Source: Saposhnikovia divaricata
Taxonomy: Eukaryota; Streptophyta; Magnoliopsida; Apiales; Apiaceae
DNA: 64,000 nucleotides
Assembly (NCBI GenBank): GCA_036435485.1
Contig: CM071596.1
Coordinates: 64,343,001-64,407,000 of the forward strand
Direction of reading: 5' to 3'
This document shows positions 28,992 through 39,399 of the stretch, piece by piece. The notes beneath the pieces are model-generated. The model saw only the letters and a list, made by a program, of their open reading frames with translations, made no database searches and had not been told where the DNA came from. The position numbers and the translations under genes are program-made. Every line of letters starts with the position of its first letter. The first letter of the stretch is position 1.

Positions 28992-30452
28992 TTATGCTCT
29001 TGTCATTTCAGCACCTGCTGTGACTTTCCCGGACCTTAGAGTGATGGCCTTGATGTGCTCTTGGTTGTCCTTTCTCCCTGGATTAGCATCGGTATCACTG
29101 GGAAGTGTTCCTTGTGGTCGGCTCATCATGAAACTAGCAAGTTGTCCCATTTGAGTTTCCAGATTTTTAATTGAAGCTGCTTGGCTTTTCCAGGCTAATC
29201 TGAGCTCATCTAACTCTGTCTTTTCACTCGAAGATGATTGCCCGGAATGTCCATAAGATTGTTGTGGTTGATGAAATCCCGGGGGCTGAAATTGTCTAGG
29301 GGCATATGGTTGTTGAAATTGATGCCCCTGCTGTTGGTGAAATCCAGATGGATTAGATTGCTTGTTTCCAAATTGCTGATTCTGAGAATTATGAAAGGGC
29401 TGATTATTTTGCTGAGAACCTCCTTGGTTGTTGCTCCAACTGAAATTTGGGTGATTTCGATTGCTTGGATGATAATTGTTAGGCGCTGGTTGTTGTTGCC
29501 TCTGAAAGTTGCTTACAAATTGCACCGATTCACTAGAAATGGCACATTGGTTGGTTTCATGTGCACCCGCACATAACTCACATATGCTAGCCACTTGCTG
29601 AAAACCTTGTGATGCCATAGAATCCACCTTCAAGCTTAGTGCTTCTAATTGAGCTGCCAAAGATGTAGCTTTGTCGACATCTAGAATTCCCGCCACCTTT
29701 TGCTGTGACATTCTATGAGTCGGATTCTGATATTCGTTCGCCGCCATCATCTCAATTAAATCATATGCTTCTTCATAACTTTTAGCCCATAAGGCTCCAC
29801 CTGAAGCAGCATCAACCATTTGCCTAGATTGACCTCCAAGCCCATTATAGAAACAGTTGATCATCATCCAATCAGGCATGCCATGATGAGGGCATTTTCT
29901 CAACATTTCTTTATACCTTTCCCAAGCTTCGCATAAGGTTTCACCTGATTGCTGCGAAAACTGAGTGAGAGCATTCCGAAATGCAGCGGTTTTAGCCATA
30001 GGAAAGAATTTGGTGAGAAATTTCTGCGCCAAATCTGCCCAAGTTGTGATGGAGCCTGATGGAAGTGAATGTAGCCAACCCTTGGCTTTGTCTCGTAGAG
30101 AAAATGGAAAGAGCCTCAACTTGACAGCATCCTCTGACACATTATTGAATCTGAATGTGTCGCATATCTCGATAAAATTCCGAATGTGCAAGTTAGGATC
30201 TTCAGTAGCAGTTCCCCCATATTGTACCTGATTCTGCACCATCTGAATAGTGCTAGGTTTAATTTCGAAAGTAGGAGCAGCAATTGCTGGCCGAATGATA
30301 CTTGACTGGATGTCATCAATTTTTGGTTGAGAGTAATCCATGAGAGCCCTTGCTGCTGCAGGAGCAACTACTTCTCCTTCTCCGTTCATCTTTTCAGAAT
30401 TTGTTAGTTCAAGAGCTTGTTTAGCTTTAAATGCTTTAGAACGGGTTAGCAT
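28992..30452 (-). CDS. Athila-2 gag
   Basis: 486-aa capsid protein starting at ATG 30452 (MLTRSKAFKAKQALEL), about 125 nt after the PBS. The retrotransposon gag domain covers DPNLHIRNFIEICDTF through AKGWLHSLPSGSITTWADL and AWERYKEMLRKCPHHG. A zinc-knuckle-like CELCAGAHETNQC follows, then a long Gln/Asn/Pro-rich tail and KAITLRSGK near the C-terminus. In Athila-1 the corresponding sequence runs straight on into the protease. Here a TAA at 28992-28994 ends the frame, although the same frame continues as pol. The stop is either an inactivating mutation or a readthrough site. Confidence 0.93.
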   Translation of the reverse strand: MLTRSKAFKAKQALELTNSEKMNGEGEVVAPAAARALMDYSQPKIDDIQSSIIRPAIAAPTFEIKPSTIQMVQNQVQYGGTATEDPNLHIRNFIEICDTFRFNNVSEDAVKLRLFPFSLRDKAKGWLHSLPSGSITTWADLAQKFLTKFFPMAKTAAFRNALTQFSQQSGETLCEAWERYKEMLRKCPHHGMPDWMMINCFYNGLGGQSRQMVDAASGGALWAKSYEEAYDLIEMMAANEYQNPTHRMSQQKVAGILDVDKATSLAAQLEALSLKVDSMASQGFQQVASICELCAGAHETNQCAISSESVQFVSNFQRQQQPAPNNYHPSNRNHPNFSWSNNQGGSQQNNQPFHNSQNQQFGNKQSNPSGFHQQQGHQFQQPYAPRQFQPPGFHQPQQSYGHSGQSSSSEKTELDELRLAWKSQAASIKNLETQMGQLASFMMSRPQGTLPSDTDANPGRKDNQEHIKAITLRSGKVTAGAEMTRA

Positions 30453-30576
30453 AAAAGGTTCAAGTTCCTGACAGACAAGTAGTCACCACACAAAAAAATT
30501 GTAAGATAGAATGTTCAAGTCAAACAAAATTAACTTCTATTGTAGTAAAACACATAAACAAAAATTAACACCGTAG

Positions 30577-30594
30577 TCCCCGGCAGCGGCGCCA
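30577..30594 (-). other. Athila-2 primer binding site (tRNA-Asp)
   Basis: TGGCGCCGCTGCCGGGGA on the minus strand, next to the 5' LTR. It matches the 3' end of plant tRNA-Asp with one mismatch, the primer known for Athila and Tat elements. Confidence 0.9.
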
Positions 30595-30600
30595 AAAACT

Positions 30601-32089
30601 TGTTCGCTAAAATCACTACGCAAGTATACGCAGTCCAAAAGCAATAAAGGGAAATAAGGATCGTTCCCACGAAGACTCGGTGATTTAAGTATAAGTGTCT
30701 ATTCAACAATGTTCGGCTAATTATAGAAGCTTGAACGAGTGATAAAGTTCGGTTTGTTTGAATTAACAATTAACTAATGAAATATCAACTAACGTGTTTT
30801 TAAAATAATATGATAAGGGCATGGGGTTCTAAGTTCATGAATGCTTCATCTTGGTTTACTATCAAGATTCAATAAGTTGCAATTGTTAAAGAAGCTAGCG
30901 GGAACACTTAGCTAATATGAGCCATCTTTCAATTAACTCATACCAATCCAAATAAACATCCACAAAAGAGATAGAAGTTATAAGGGCATCAATTATATCC
31001 AAACACTATATGTCTATGTGAATGGGTGATACAATCGATTTACAAAACAAGTTCCGCAATTAACTACATAGGGGAATAATGTTCTATCGAAACTATATTC
31101 CAACACGCGGAGAAGCCGACGAAACCTATGCTAGCATGGTGAGTCCTAATCTCTAAATCCACTTTCGCATTCATTAGAGATTTGACAAAATAGATGTTAG
31201 CTACTCATCTATATGCAATTAACACAACCACATTAGGCATTCTTATAAGAAAATCACAAACTCAAATAATCTATCAAGCCAACCATAAAAATCCACAATT
31301 CACTACATTAGAACCCCATGAAAGTGTTTAGTTCATAATTAAACTTAACACCTTCATGGGTTCTATGGATAACATAATTAAACAAAATGAAAATTAAGAT
31401 TAATAATTAAAATTGAATTAGACAAAAGTACTAGAAAAGAAATCACTAATAAACAAGTTAAGAGTTGAGAAAAACTGAAAATTGAAGTAGAGAAATCCTG
31501 GAATTGGGTTTGAACTTGAGTGATTCTTCCTTGCTATCACCTAGGATTGATGATTCTCTTGTTCTTGCCTCTTCTCCAATGTTCCCAGCTGCTAGTTAGG
31601 TTTACAAGTGATGTAAGTTCGTTTTTATACAACCCTAGAAAAAGCCCATATGCTGAAAATGGCCCAACAGCAAAACAATTCGTTGAGCAGAATTTTTGGC
31701 TTCCAGGCTGCAGCCTGGAATCCCGAGCGGCCGCCCGGAGCTCAAATTTGCTGGAAATTTTCTGCCTTGGCTTATTTTCTGATTTTTGGCTTGCTCTTTC
31801 CTTTGCACCTTCTTGCACTTTAATAGCATTTCATCCCTTGCATTCTCTAGCCTTCCAAGATGGTGCAACAACACCACAACTCTTCCGAGACGATGCAAAC
31901 AAGCAATTCCAAGATCACCAACATAGCACGATCTTTGCACCAAATCCACCGACTCTCGACCTTTTGTGTTATTCCATGCAACCAACAAAACTAAACCAAA
32001 ACACATCAAATGATGCTTGTAAACTTGAGAACGAACAACGATTCTAGCCATTTAGAAGCCTTAAAAGTGGATATAAAATCCACTTAACA
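30601..32089 (-). repeat. Athila-2 5' LTR
   Basis: Identical in length to 20297-21785 with two base differences. The outer end abuts the TSD catac at 32090-32094. Confidence 0.95.
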
Positions 32090-32094
32090 CATAC

Positions 32095-33286
32095 GGAAGG
32101 AGGAGTGGTTATACCACCTCGGTCTGAGCCTAAAAAGGTCTCGGAGTTTTCGGATGCTGATAAGGAACAAATAGCTTGTGATACTGCCGTTCGACAAACC
32201 TTGATGGAATCTCTTGATCATGAAATGTTCAACATAGTCAAAGGTCTGACTACAGCGAAGAAGATTTGGGACAAGATAGAAGTTGTCATGGAAGGATCTG
32301 CAGAGGTCAGAAGCAACAAAACACTCATACTCAAGATGGAGTATGACACCTTTAGAATAAGGAAAGGAGAAGGCATAACAGATGTCTACCTACGATTCAG
32401 TCAGTTGGTATTGGATTTGAATCTGAGAGGTGTAACTCTCCCCATGGTTGAGACTAATACGAGATATCTGAGGAACCAGCCAAAAAGCATTGAACATAGG
32501 GTCTACGCAATAAGAGAAACCAGAGATTTGCATACAACTTCTCTGGAAGAATATTATGGAATATTAAAGACCTATGAGCTGGAAACTCTTCAAGATCAAG
32601 CATGGGACAATGATTCAAAGGGAAAAGAAAGTGCATCAGGATTAGTTGCTGATGAGGAAGAGTCTAAGAAGGCAATGGTTGCAGCAAAGCCTAAATCATC
32701 ACTTGCACCACATCAAGTTGATAATGATGACGAGTGCGCATCTGACAGTGATGATGACTACTACACCCAAGAAGAGCTGGACAACATGGACGATAGTGTC
32801 GTGGCATACATGGCAAGGAAGTTCAGCAACATGAGATTTAGAAAGAGCAACCGACCACAGAGAAAATCTTCATCTTATTATCGGGCTGCTAAGGGTGGTG
32901 GTAGTTCGTCAGGCTACAAAGGAAAAGGCAAGAATACCAGCTACAAATCTCCTTTGGATTTCAAAATGAAGTTCAAATGCTATAATTGTGGTGAAGCTGG
33001 ACACTTTGCCTCGGACTGCAAAAAGCCTAAACAGACCTATCCAAAAGAAACATTTGAAGCTCTCAAAAGCAACTATGAAGCACTGTTGAAGGAAAGACAT
33101 GGAAAACGAGCTTTATTGGTGACAGAAGGAAGAGCTTGGGATGATTCAGATGAGGAAGATGTTACTCATGTAGCGAACTTTGCCCTCATGGCTGAGACAT
33201 CAGAGGAACCAGAGGTACCAGTTCTGACTCTTAAAGTAGAAATGTCTATTGATGATTATAAAGAACAGAACGGGGCTCTTAGTTAA
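32095..33286 (+). pseudogene. Copia-2 gag, central part with zinc knuckle
   Basis: Resumes the gag frame interrupted at 20296. It contains the capsid helices (AKKIWDKIEVVMEGSAEV, KTYELETLQ), an acidic D/E stretch (DDECASDSDDDYYTQEEL), a basic FRKSNRPQRKSSSYYR and a CCHC zinc knuckle CYNCGEAGHFASDC (32978-33019). A TAA at 33284-33286 interrupts the frame about 88 codons after the knuckle. Copia-1 also has a TAA 67 codons after its knuckle. The frame continues after the stop. Confidence 0.88.
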
Positions 33287-34381
33287 GAGATCTATATGTT
33301 GTGCAAAAGCCTAGATTCTTCTCAAAAGGAACAGAAAACACTTGTTGCCAAATGCAGAATGCTTGAGGCAAAAGTGGAAGAGCTAGAGGCTGCTTGCACT
33401 GTAGATACTTCTCTAAGAGACTTTATTAAATCTCTGGAACACAAGCTCGTCCTTAAGGAAGAAGTAGAAGCATGTCTTAGGAACAATCTAGCTGAGTTAG
33501 AAACTAAATGCGAAGCTTACAAACTAGCGGCTAGTAAAGTGTATGTAGATAATGACACATTTAAGAAAATAACTGGAGTAGGTATAGGACTTGATTATTC
33601 TGACCTTCCTAAGAAAGAAGGAAAGAGACCTATTGACCCTAGTTCCAGTGACCTTAAAAAGGAAACACCTAGTATTCTTAAATCGGCTGTCAAACCTATC
33701 TACAAACATCTTGTTCCTAGAATAGAAGAAGAAGAGACTGAATTGATAGCTAGATATGAGATTGAGATGGAAGATCGCCAGAAAGAACAACCTGTAACTC
33801 CTATCAAACAAGTTAAAATCAATTTCCCTAGAGATGAATCTAGACTAGGATTAGGAGCTAAGGCTGTTAAACAACAAGGAAAGAAAGAAAAAGGCATAAA
33901 AGAGGTTAAGGCTGAACGAATAAAGAAAGCATGTTATCATTGTAAATCTACTGAACATCTTTCTTATGCATGCAAAGCTAACATGAATGTTCCTGCTGCA
34001 CATGCCATGCCTACCACACATATAATGAATAATCTGCATCAGAATCATGCACAGTGTGGTCAACCTAACTGTATGCCATGCACTTTTAATATCATGCAAA
34101 CTTTTGTGCATTTAATGAATGCATCTAGCCAGTCATGCTCAAATACTGTTGCTAGTTCAAATATCAAGAAAAAGTATGGTAGAGCCAAGACTGTCAGTCC
34201 TCCTAAAGTTAGGAGTGACAAACCTTCTCCTAAGACTGACAAATCTGTCAAGTCTGAGAAAGGAAAGGAGATAGTCGAAAGCTCTAGTAATGTGAAGAAA
34301 TGTGCATCTCCTGTTGTTAAATCTGTTGATTCTCGATCTTATCAAAAAGCCGGGCCCAATCAAAGTTAGGTTCCGAAGAAT
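33287..34381 (+). pseudogene. Copia-2 gag C-terminal extension
   Basis: Same frame as the preceding gag segment. A coiled coil (EQKTLVAKCRMLEAKVEELE) is followed by GIGLDYSDLPKKEG, Lys-rich stretches, a second CCHC-like motif CYHCKSTEHLSYAC, the conserved CGQPNCMPCTFNIM, and a basic tail ending KAGPNQS then TAG (34367-34369), where Copia-1 has a Trp codon. VPKNV and the natural stop TAA (34385-34387, inside the GT...AG cassette) follow. The TAG is therefore an extra nonsense mutation at the very end of gag. Confidence 0.8.
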
Positions 34382-34404
34382 GTCTAACCAATCTGTCATT
34401 GCAG
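34382..34404 (+). other. 23-nt GT...AG cassette at the Copia-2 gag/pol junction
   Basis: Same as in Copia-1 with one base difference (GTCTAACCAATCT ... CATTGCAG). It begins on a gag codon boundary and ends on a pol codon boundary. Pol lies in the -1 frame because of it. Confidence 0.7.
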
Positions 34405-37400
34405 GGCATTAAGCAGAATAGAAATAAAGTCATATGGGTGCTAGACAGTGGAGCATCGAGGCATATGACTGGAAACAAGTCCCTGCTTACAGAGTTGGTT
34501 ATGAAGGCTGGCCCTTATGTTACCTTTGGAGATGACAGCATAGGTGTGACTAAGGGATATGGCAAACTGAAAACTGGCAATGTCATCATTGAAGATATTT
34601 CCTATGTTGAGGGACTAAAGCACAATCTGTTGAGTATAAGTCAATTCTGTGACAAAGGTTTCGAAATTGTCTTCAACAAGAAAGGTGTCTCAATCACTCA
34701 CATCAAGGAAGGCTCACTAGCTTTGAGAGGAGTTCGAAAGGCAGATCTTTTTGTTGCAGATATGGATTCAGCAAATCAGGATGAGGTCACCTGTTTCTAC
34801 AGCAAAGCCTCGGATGATGAAAGCTGGTTATGGCACAAAAAGCTATCTCACTTAAACTTCAAAACGATGAATGCTCTCGCGAGGCGAGAATTGGTGAGAG
34901 ATCTACCTCAAATGGAGTTCGCTCCGAAAGGACTCTGTGAAGCTTGTGAAATGGGAAAGTCGAAGCGAGCATCGCATAAAAGCAAAGAAATTTCTAGTAT
35001 TACTGAGCCTCTGCAACTTCTTCATATGGATTTGTTTGGCCCAGTGAATGTCCTATCTTTGTCTAGGAAAAGATATGCTTTAGTAATCGTGGATGACTTC
35101 TCCAAGTATACATGGGTATTGTTCGCAATGACGAAAGACGAAGTATCTTTCTTAATCATTGATCACATCACTCAAATTGAGAATGTTTCAACACTTACTG
35201 TGAAGACGATTAGATCAGACAATGGCACTGAATTCAAAAACGCAGTGCTGAATGACTTCTGTGTATCTAAAGGAATACGTCGTCAGTATTCAGCCCCGAG
35301 AACTCCACAGCAAAATGGAGTAGTTGAAAGGAAGAATAGAACTTTGGTTGAAGCAGCAAGAACTTTGTTGTATGATTCAAAACTTCCTTTTTATTTCTGG
35401 GCCGAAGCAGTGAGTACCGCTTGTTACACTCAAAATAGAACCTTGATCATAAAAGATAAAGAAAAGACACCATGTGAGCTAATGAACAACAGAAGACCAA
35501 CAATCAAATACTTTCATGTCTTCGGAGCAAAATGCTATGTGCTTATAGATGATGAAAATCTAGGCAAGTTTGCAGCAAAAGCTCGTGAAGGAATCTTTGT
35601 TGGTTACTCTACAGACGTGGTGGCAGCTTATAGAGTGTTCTTGGTGAATGATCGAAAAGTGACTGAAAGTTACAACGTCAGATTCGACGATACCAAACTC
35701 TCATCAATTTCAAGAGATTCTAGTGAACCTGAGTCCCTAAAATTTCAGAATCTGGACTTAGAAGATCTTGAAGATGAACCTGAGTTGGTTGTTCCATTAA
35801 ATGTTCCAAGCGTACATGAAGAACCTGAGTCTAGTGAACAAGCTAATTCTACAAGATCAGGAGAGACTTCTTCAGTACGAACCGGCAACAACTCAGGGGG
35901 AGTAAATAGCAGCTCAAGGACTACTGTTCAAGGCTCAAGCCGAGTTGACTCTAGTTCTGTAGGAGCTGGCACTAACTCAGGGGGAGTTAGTGAAAATAAT
36001 CAAAGTAGTCAGCACCCCAACTCAGAAAGTCAAGCTGAATCATCAAGACAATTTCCAGGTGAACGAGTATGGAATAGAGACCATCCGTTTGAGTTAATTA
36101 TTGGTGATCCAGATGCTGGTGTGACTACTAGAAGAACTGCAAGAGCTGACATGGCTAATATCTCCTTATATTCTGGGTTCTTATCCAAGCTTGAACCTAA
36201 AGAAATAGAAGAAGCTCTTGGCGATGCTGATTGGGTGATTGCAATGCAAGAGGAACTCAATCAGTTTGAAAGGCAGAAAGTTTGGAAACTGGTACCCCGA
36301 CCAAAGAACAAATCCGTAATTGGAGCTAGGTGGGTATTCAGAAATAAACTGGATGAAAACGGACTTGTAACACGAAACAAGGCTCGTTTGGTTGCAAAAG
36401 GTTATTCTCAGCGAGAAGGAATTGATTATGATGAAACCTATGCACCAGTTGCAAGACTTGAGGCAGTCAGGATGTTCTTGGCATTTGCAGCACATAAGAA
36501 CTTCAAAGTTTTCCAGATGGACGTGAAAAGTGCCTTCCTGAACGGAGAGTTAGAAGAAGAAGTGTATCTGGAACAGCCGTCTGGCTTCGTTGATCCAGAA
36601 CATGCAGATTTTGTGTATCTACTCTTCAAATCTGTCTATGGCCTCAGGCAATCCCCAAGGCGATGGTATGAAACCCTATCTCTATTCTTAATTGAAAATG
36701 GTTTTGTTAGGGGAGTAATTGATAAAACATTGTTCTATAAAGTTGTGAGAAATGATTTAATACTTGTTCAAGTATATGTGGACGATATTATTTTTGGGTC
36801 ATCAAATGAGCGCTTGTGCGAGAAATTTGCCAAGCTAATGCAGGAAAAATATGAGATGAGCATGATGGGAGAGCTGTCCTTCTTCCTTGGATTACAGATC
36901 AGTCAGAGAAAAGATGGTATCTTTATCTGTCAATCCAAGTACGTCAGAGATTTACTCAAGAAGTATAATCTAGAAGATGCATCAGCAGCTAAGACTCCCA
37001 TGGCAATAGCCACGAAGCTTGATGAAGACAAATCAGGTAAATCAGTTGACATCACAAGCTATCGAGGTATGATTGGCTCACTCCTCTATTTAACTGCAAG
37101 TAGACCCGATATAATGTTCGCAACTTGTTTATGTGCAAGGTTCCAAGCGGATCCTAGAGAATCACATCTCGTAGCCGTCAAAAGAATTTTTAGGTATCTC
37201 AAGGGCACACCAAATCTAGGGATTTGGTACCCAAGAGATACAGGTTTTAATCTTATTGGCTATTCGGATTCAGACTATGCAGGTTGCAGGATTGATAGGA
37301 AAAGCACATCTGGTGCTTGCCAATTTCTTGGCAGAAGATTGGTGTCCTGGCAAAGTAAAAAGCAACATACAGTATCTACTTCTACTGCTGAAGCTGAGTA

Positions 37401-37719
37401 CATTGCTGCTGGAAGCTGTGTAGCTCAAATACTGTGGATGAGGAACCAATTGAAGGATTATGGCATGGAGCATAAGAAAATTCCAATCATGTGTGACAGC
37501 ACAAGTGCCATTGCCATAACCAACAATCCTGTAGATCACTCAAGAACCAAGCATATTGACATCAGGTATCATTTCATAAGAGAACATGTCGAGGAGGGGA
37601 CTGTGGAGCTACATTTTGTGCCCACAATGCAACAAATTGCAGATATATTCACCAAACCTCTTGATGAAGTAACATTCAATAGGTTGGTTGGTGAATTGGG
37701 AATGCTTAACACAAGTTAG
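34405..37719 (+). CDS. Copia-2 pol: protease, integrase, reverse transcriptase, RNase H (intact)
   Basis: Uninterrupted frame of about 1105 codons. The protease is WVLDSGASRHMTG, 10-20 codons in. The integrase has an HHCC module (WLWHKKLSHLNF, CEACEMGK) and DDE residues at LLHMDLFGPV, IRSDNGTEF and PQQNGVVERK. A Ser-rich linker holds two TNSGGV/NNSGGV stretches encoded by PPT-like CTCAGGGGGAG. HPFELIIGDPDAGVTTRR precedes RT with VFRNKLDENGLVTRNKARLV and YVDD at 36775-36786. RNase H has GYSDSDYAGC, AEAEYIAAGS and CDSTSAIA. All catalytic residues are visible. The gene has no obvious ATG, in agreement with a gag-pol fusion, but gag is broken by Athila-2. Confidence 0.95.
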   Translation, partial: GIKQNRNKVIWVLDSGASRHMTGNKSLLTELVMKAGPYVTFGDDSIGVTKGYGKLKTGNVIIEDISYVEGLKHNLLSISQFCDKGFEIVFNKKGVSITHIKEGSLALRGVRKADLFVADMDSANQDEVTCFYSKASDDESWLWHKKLSHLNFKTMNALARRELVRDLPQMEFAPKGLCEACEMGKSKRASHKSKEISSITEPLQLLHMDLFGPVNVLSLSRKRYALVIVDDFSKYTWVLFAMTKDEVSFLIIDHITQIENVSTLTVKTIRSDNGTEFKNAVLNDFCVSKGIRRQYSAPRTPQQNGVVERKNRTLVEAARTLLYDSKLPFYFWAEAVSTACYTQNRTLIIKDKEKTPCELMNNRRPTIKYFHVFGAKCYVLIDDENLGKFAAKAREGIFVGYSTDVVAAYRVFLVNDRKVTESYNVRFDDTKLSSISRDSSEPESLKFQNLDLEDLEDEPELVVPLNVPSVHEEPESSEQANSTRSGETSSVRTGNNSGGVNSSSRTTVQGSSRVDSSSVGAGTNSGGVSENNQSSQHPNSESQAESSRQFPGERVWNRDHPFELIIGDPDAGVTTRRTARADMANISLYSGFLSKLEPKEIEEALGDADWVIAMQEELNQFERQKVWKLVPRPKNKSVIGARWVFRNKLDENGLVTRNKARLVAKGYSQREGIDYDETYAPVARLEAVRMFLAFAAHKNFKVFQMDVKSAFLNGELEEEVYLEQPSGFVDPEHADFVYLLFKSVYGLRQSPRRWYETLSLFLIENGFVRGVIDKTLFYKVVRNDLILVQVYVDDIIFGSSNERLCEKFAKLMQEKYEMSMMGELSFFLGLQISQRKDGIFICQSKYVRDLLKKYNLEDASAAKTPMAIATKLDEDKSGKSVDITSYRGMIGSLLYLTASRPDIMFATCLCARFQADPRESHLVAVKRIFRYLKGTPNLGIWYPRDTGFNLIGYSDSDYAGCRIDRKSTSGACQFLGRRLVSWQSKKQHTVSTSTAEAEYIAAGSCVAQILWMRNQLKDYGMEHKKIPIMCDSTSAIAITNNPVDHSRTKHIDIRYHFIREHVEEGTVELHFVPTMQQIADIFTKPLDEVTFNRLVGELGMLNTS

Positions 37720-39399
37720 TAAAGCCTTCTATCTGTAAAATCCATGTTTATGTTTGTATGTGCAAGCTAATCAATCATTATGTGCTTAGACTTTAATATG
37801 CCTAATTAATGATTGTTATAGGTTGCGTATAGTGTGATTTTGCATGAATTCATTGTGTTTTAAGTGTCTTTTATAGCACAAATCTGTGAATTTATGCTTG
37901 TTAGATTGCATGATCATAGGGGGAGTTAAATTCATAATATTCTAAATATTGCATGATTTTTAGATGAATTTACCTTTGATTTTCATGTAATTAGAGGCCT
38001 TAGAATTGAAAAACTTCAAAATTTCGAGTTAGGTTCTATCTCGAAACTCATCTAGAAATTCGACTTAAGCTGTCAGAGTGAAGTTTTTGGAAAATTCTAA
38101 GTCTGGGAAGAATTTCGAGTTGGCTATCTCGAAATTCATCTCGAAATTCGACTTAGAGTTCGAGTTCGAGTTACCAGTGTGCCTAGTTCTATCTTCAAAA
38201 TATTCAAGATAAAGTATATCTCGAATTTTATCTCAAAGGTTGAGATGAGGTTTCCATTAAGGGAATATTTTGAAAAGAACTGAGAATTAACTTCGAGTTA
38301 GTCTATCTCGAAACTCAACTCGAATTTCGACTTGGTGTTCGAGATAGAGTTCTCAGTTAAGCTAAAGGGAATCTTTCGAGTTACACTCCTAACTCGAAAC
38401 ATATCTTGAATTACCCTGTACTTTTTGGTTCAAGGGGGTATTTTGGAAAGAATTTGAGATTAACTTCGAGTTAGTCTATCTCGAAACTCAACTCGAATTT
38501 CGACTTGATGTTCGAGATAGAATTCTTAGTCTATCTCGAAACTCAACTCAAATTTCGACTTGATGTTCGAGATAGAGTTAAACTTCTAACCCGAAACATA
38601 TCTCGAATCTCCCTGTTTCTTTTACTGGAAGGGAATTTTCCAAGTTTACTACAAGTTAATCAAGTTCGAGATAGGATTTCCCTATAGTCTTTGCTGTAAA
38701 ATTGGTTAAAGTGCTTATTTGTGCTTATTTGTTCGAGTTAACCTCTATCTCGAACTTCATCTCGAAGTTCGACTTGATGTTCGAGATAGAGATGTTCGAG
38801 ATAGAGTTCGACTTAAGTCCTCCCTGTATGTACTTAGACTTTAACACTCTTTTTAACAGGGATACTTTTGTCATTTCACAATCATCTATATATACATCTC
38901 TAACTCGATGCATCATTCACTTTACCTAATTTCATTTTTACAGCAGCCATTTCACAAAAACAAAGCGATTTCACAACTTCATACCATTAACCCGTGTTTT
39001 TGTGATTAAACTCATACTAATCACGAATTACTGCCAAATTTTTGACTGAGATTCACTGTGTAATCATTAACCTTTGTGTTGGTGTGTTTTGTAACCGCAT
39101 ATACACGCGCATATACATACACACAAACATCAAGTTTTGTGTATCTGTTCCAAAAACACGATTTCATATTCTCCACATATACACACGATTTCACTGATAA
39201 ACACACGAATATTCATCTTTGTTGAATATTCAGATCCAGTAATTGGCAACTGTTCATATTCCGTAGTTTAAATTTTCGGATTATCTTTTGATATTCTCGA
39301 AAAAGTAAAAGGAATAAAACTGATTAATTCGTAATTTATTTGTTTTTCTCAATTAAAATAAAAATTCACATTTTTTTTAAAGAAAAACATTTAATCAAA
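37720..39399 (+). other. Copia-2 pol-to-ORF3 spacer
   Basis: Non-coding. The first 300 bp are plain AT-rich with a PPT-like AGGGGGAGTTAAA at about 37918. About 38020-38830 carries a dense motif array (separate entry). The remainder, AT-rich with CACATATACAC-type repeats around 39100-39190, leads to the ORF3 ATG. The short reading frames within it are carried by the repeats. Confidence 0.8.
38020..38830 (+). repeat. Motif array AATTTCGACTTGATGTTCGAGATAG-type in the Copia-2 spacer
   Basis: Dozens of short elements in both orientations: CTCGAAATTCGACTT, GTTCGAGATAGAG, TATCTCGAAACTCAACTCG. At 38470-38575 larger blocks repeat nearly perfectly. The shared core AATTTCGACTT is the reverse complement of AAGT(A/C)GAAATT in the Copia-2 LTR array and also occurs in the 5' leader (19940-20100). 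Confidence 0.85.

Larger units (their letters stand above)
20297..32089 (-). mobile_element. Athila-2: near-complete Ty3/Gypsy Athila-like element, 11.8 kb, youngest insertion
   Basis: LTRs 20297-21785 and 30601-32089 are both 1489 bp with two differences (about 0.13%). The TSD catac is at 20292-20296 and 32090-32094. Read on the minus strand: 5' LTR, tRNA-Asp PBS, gag, pol, spacer with tandem repeat, third ORF, tail, PPT, 3' LTR. Coding frames are open except for one TAA between gag and pol. It is inserted in antisense orientation inside Copia-2 gag. Confidence 0.96.
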
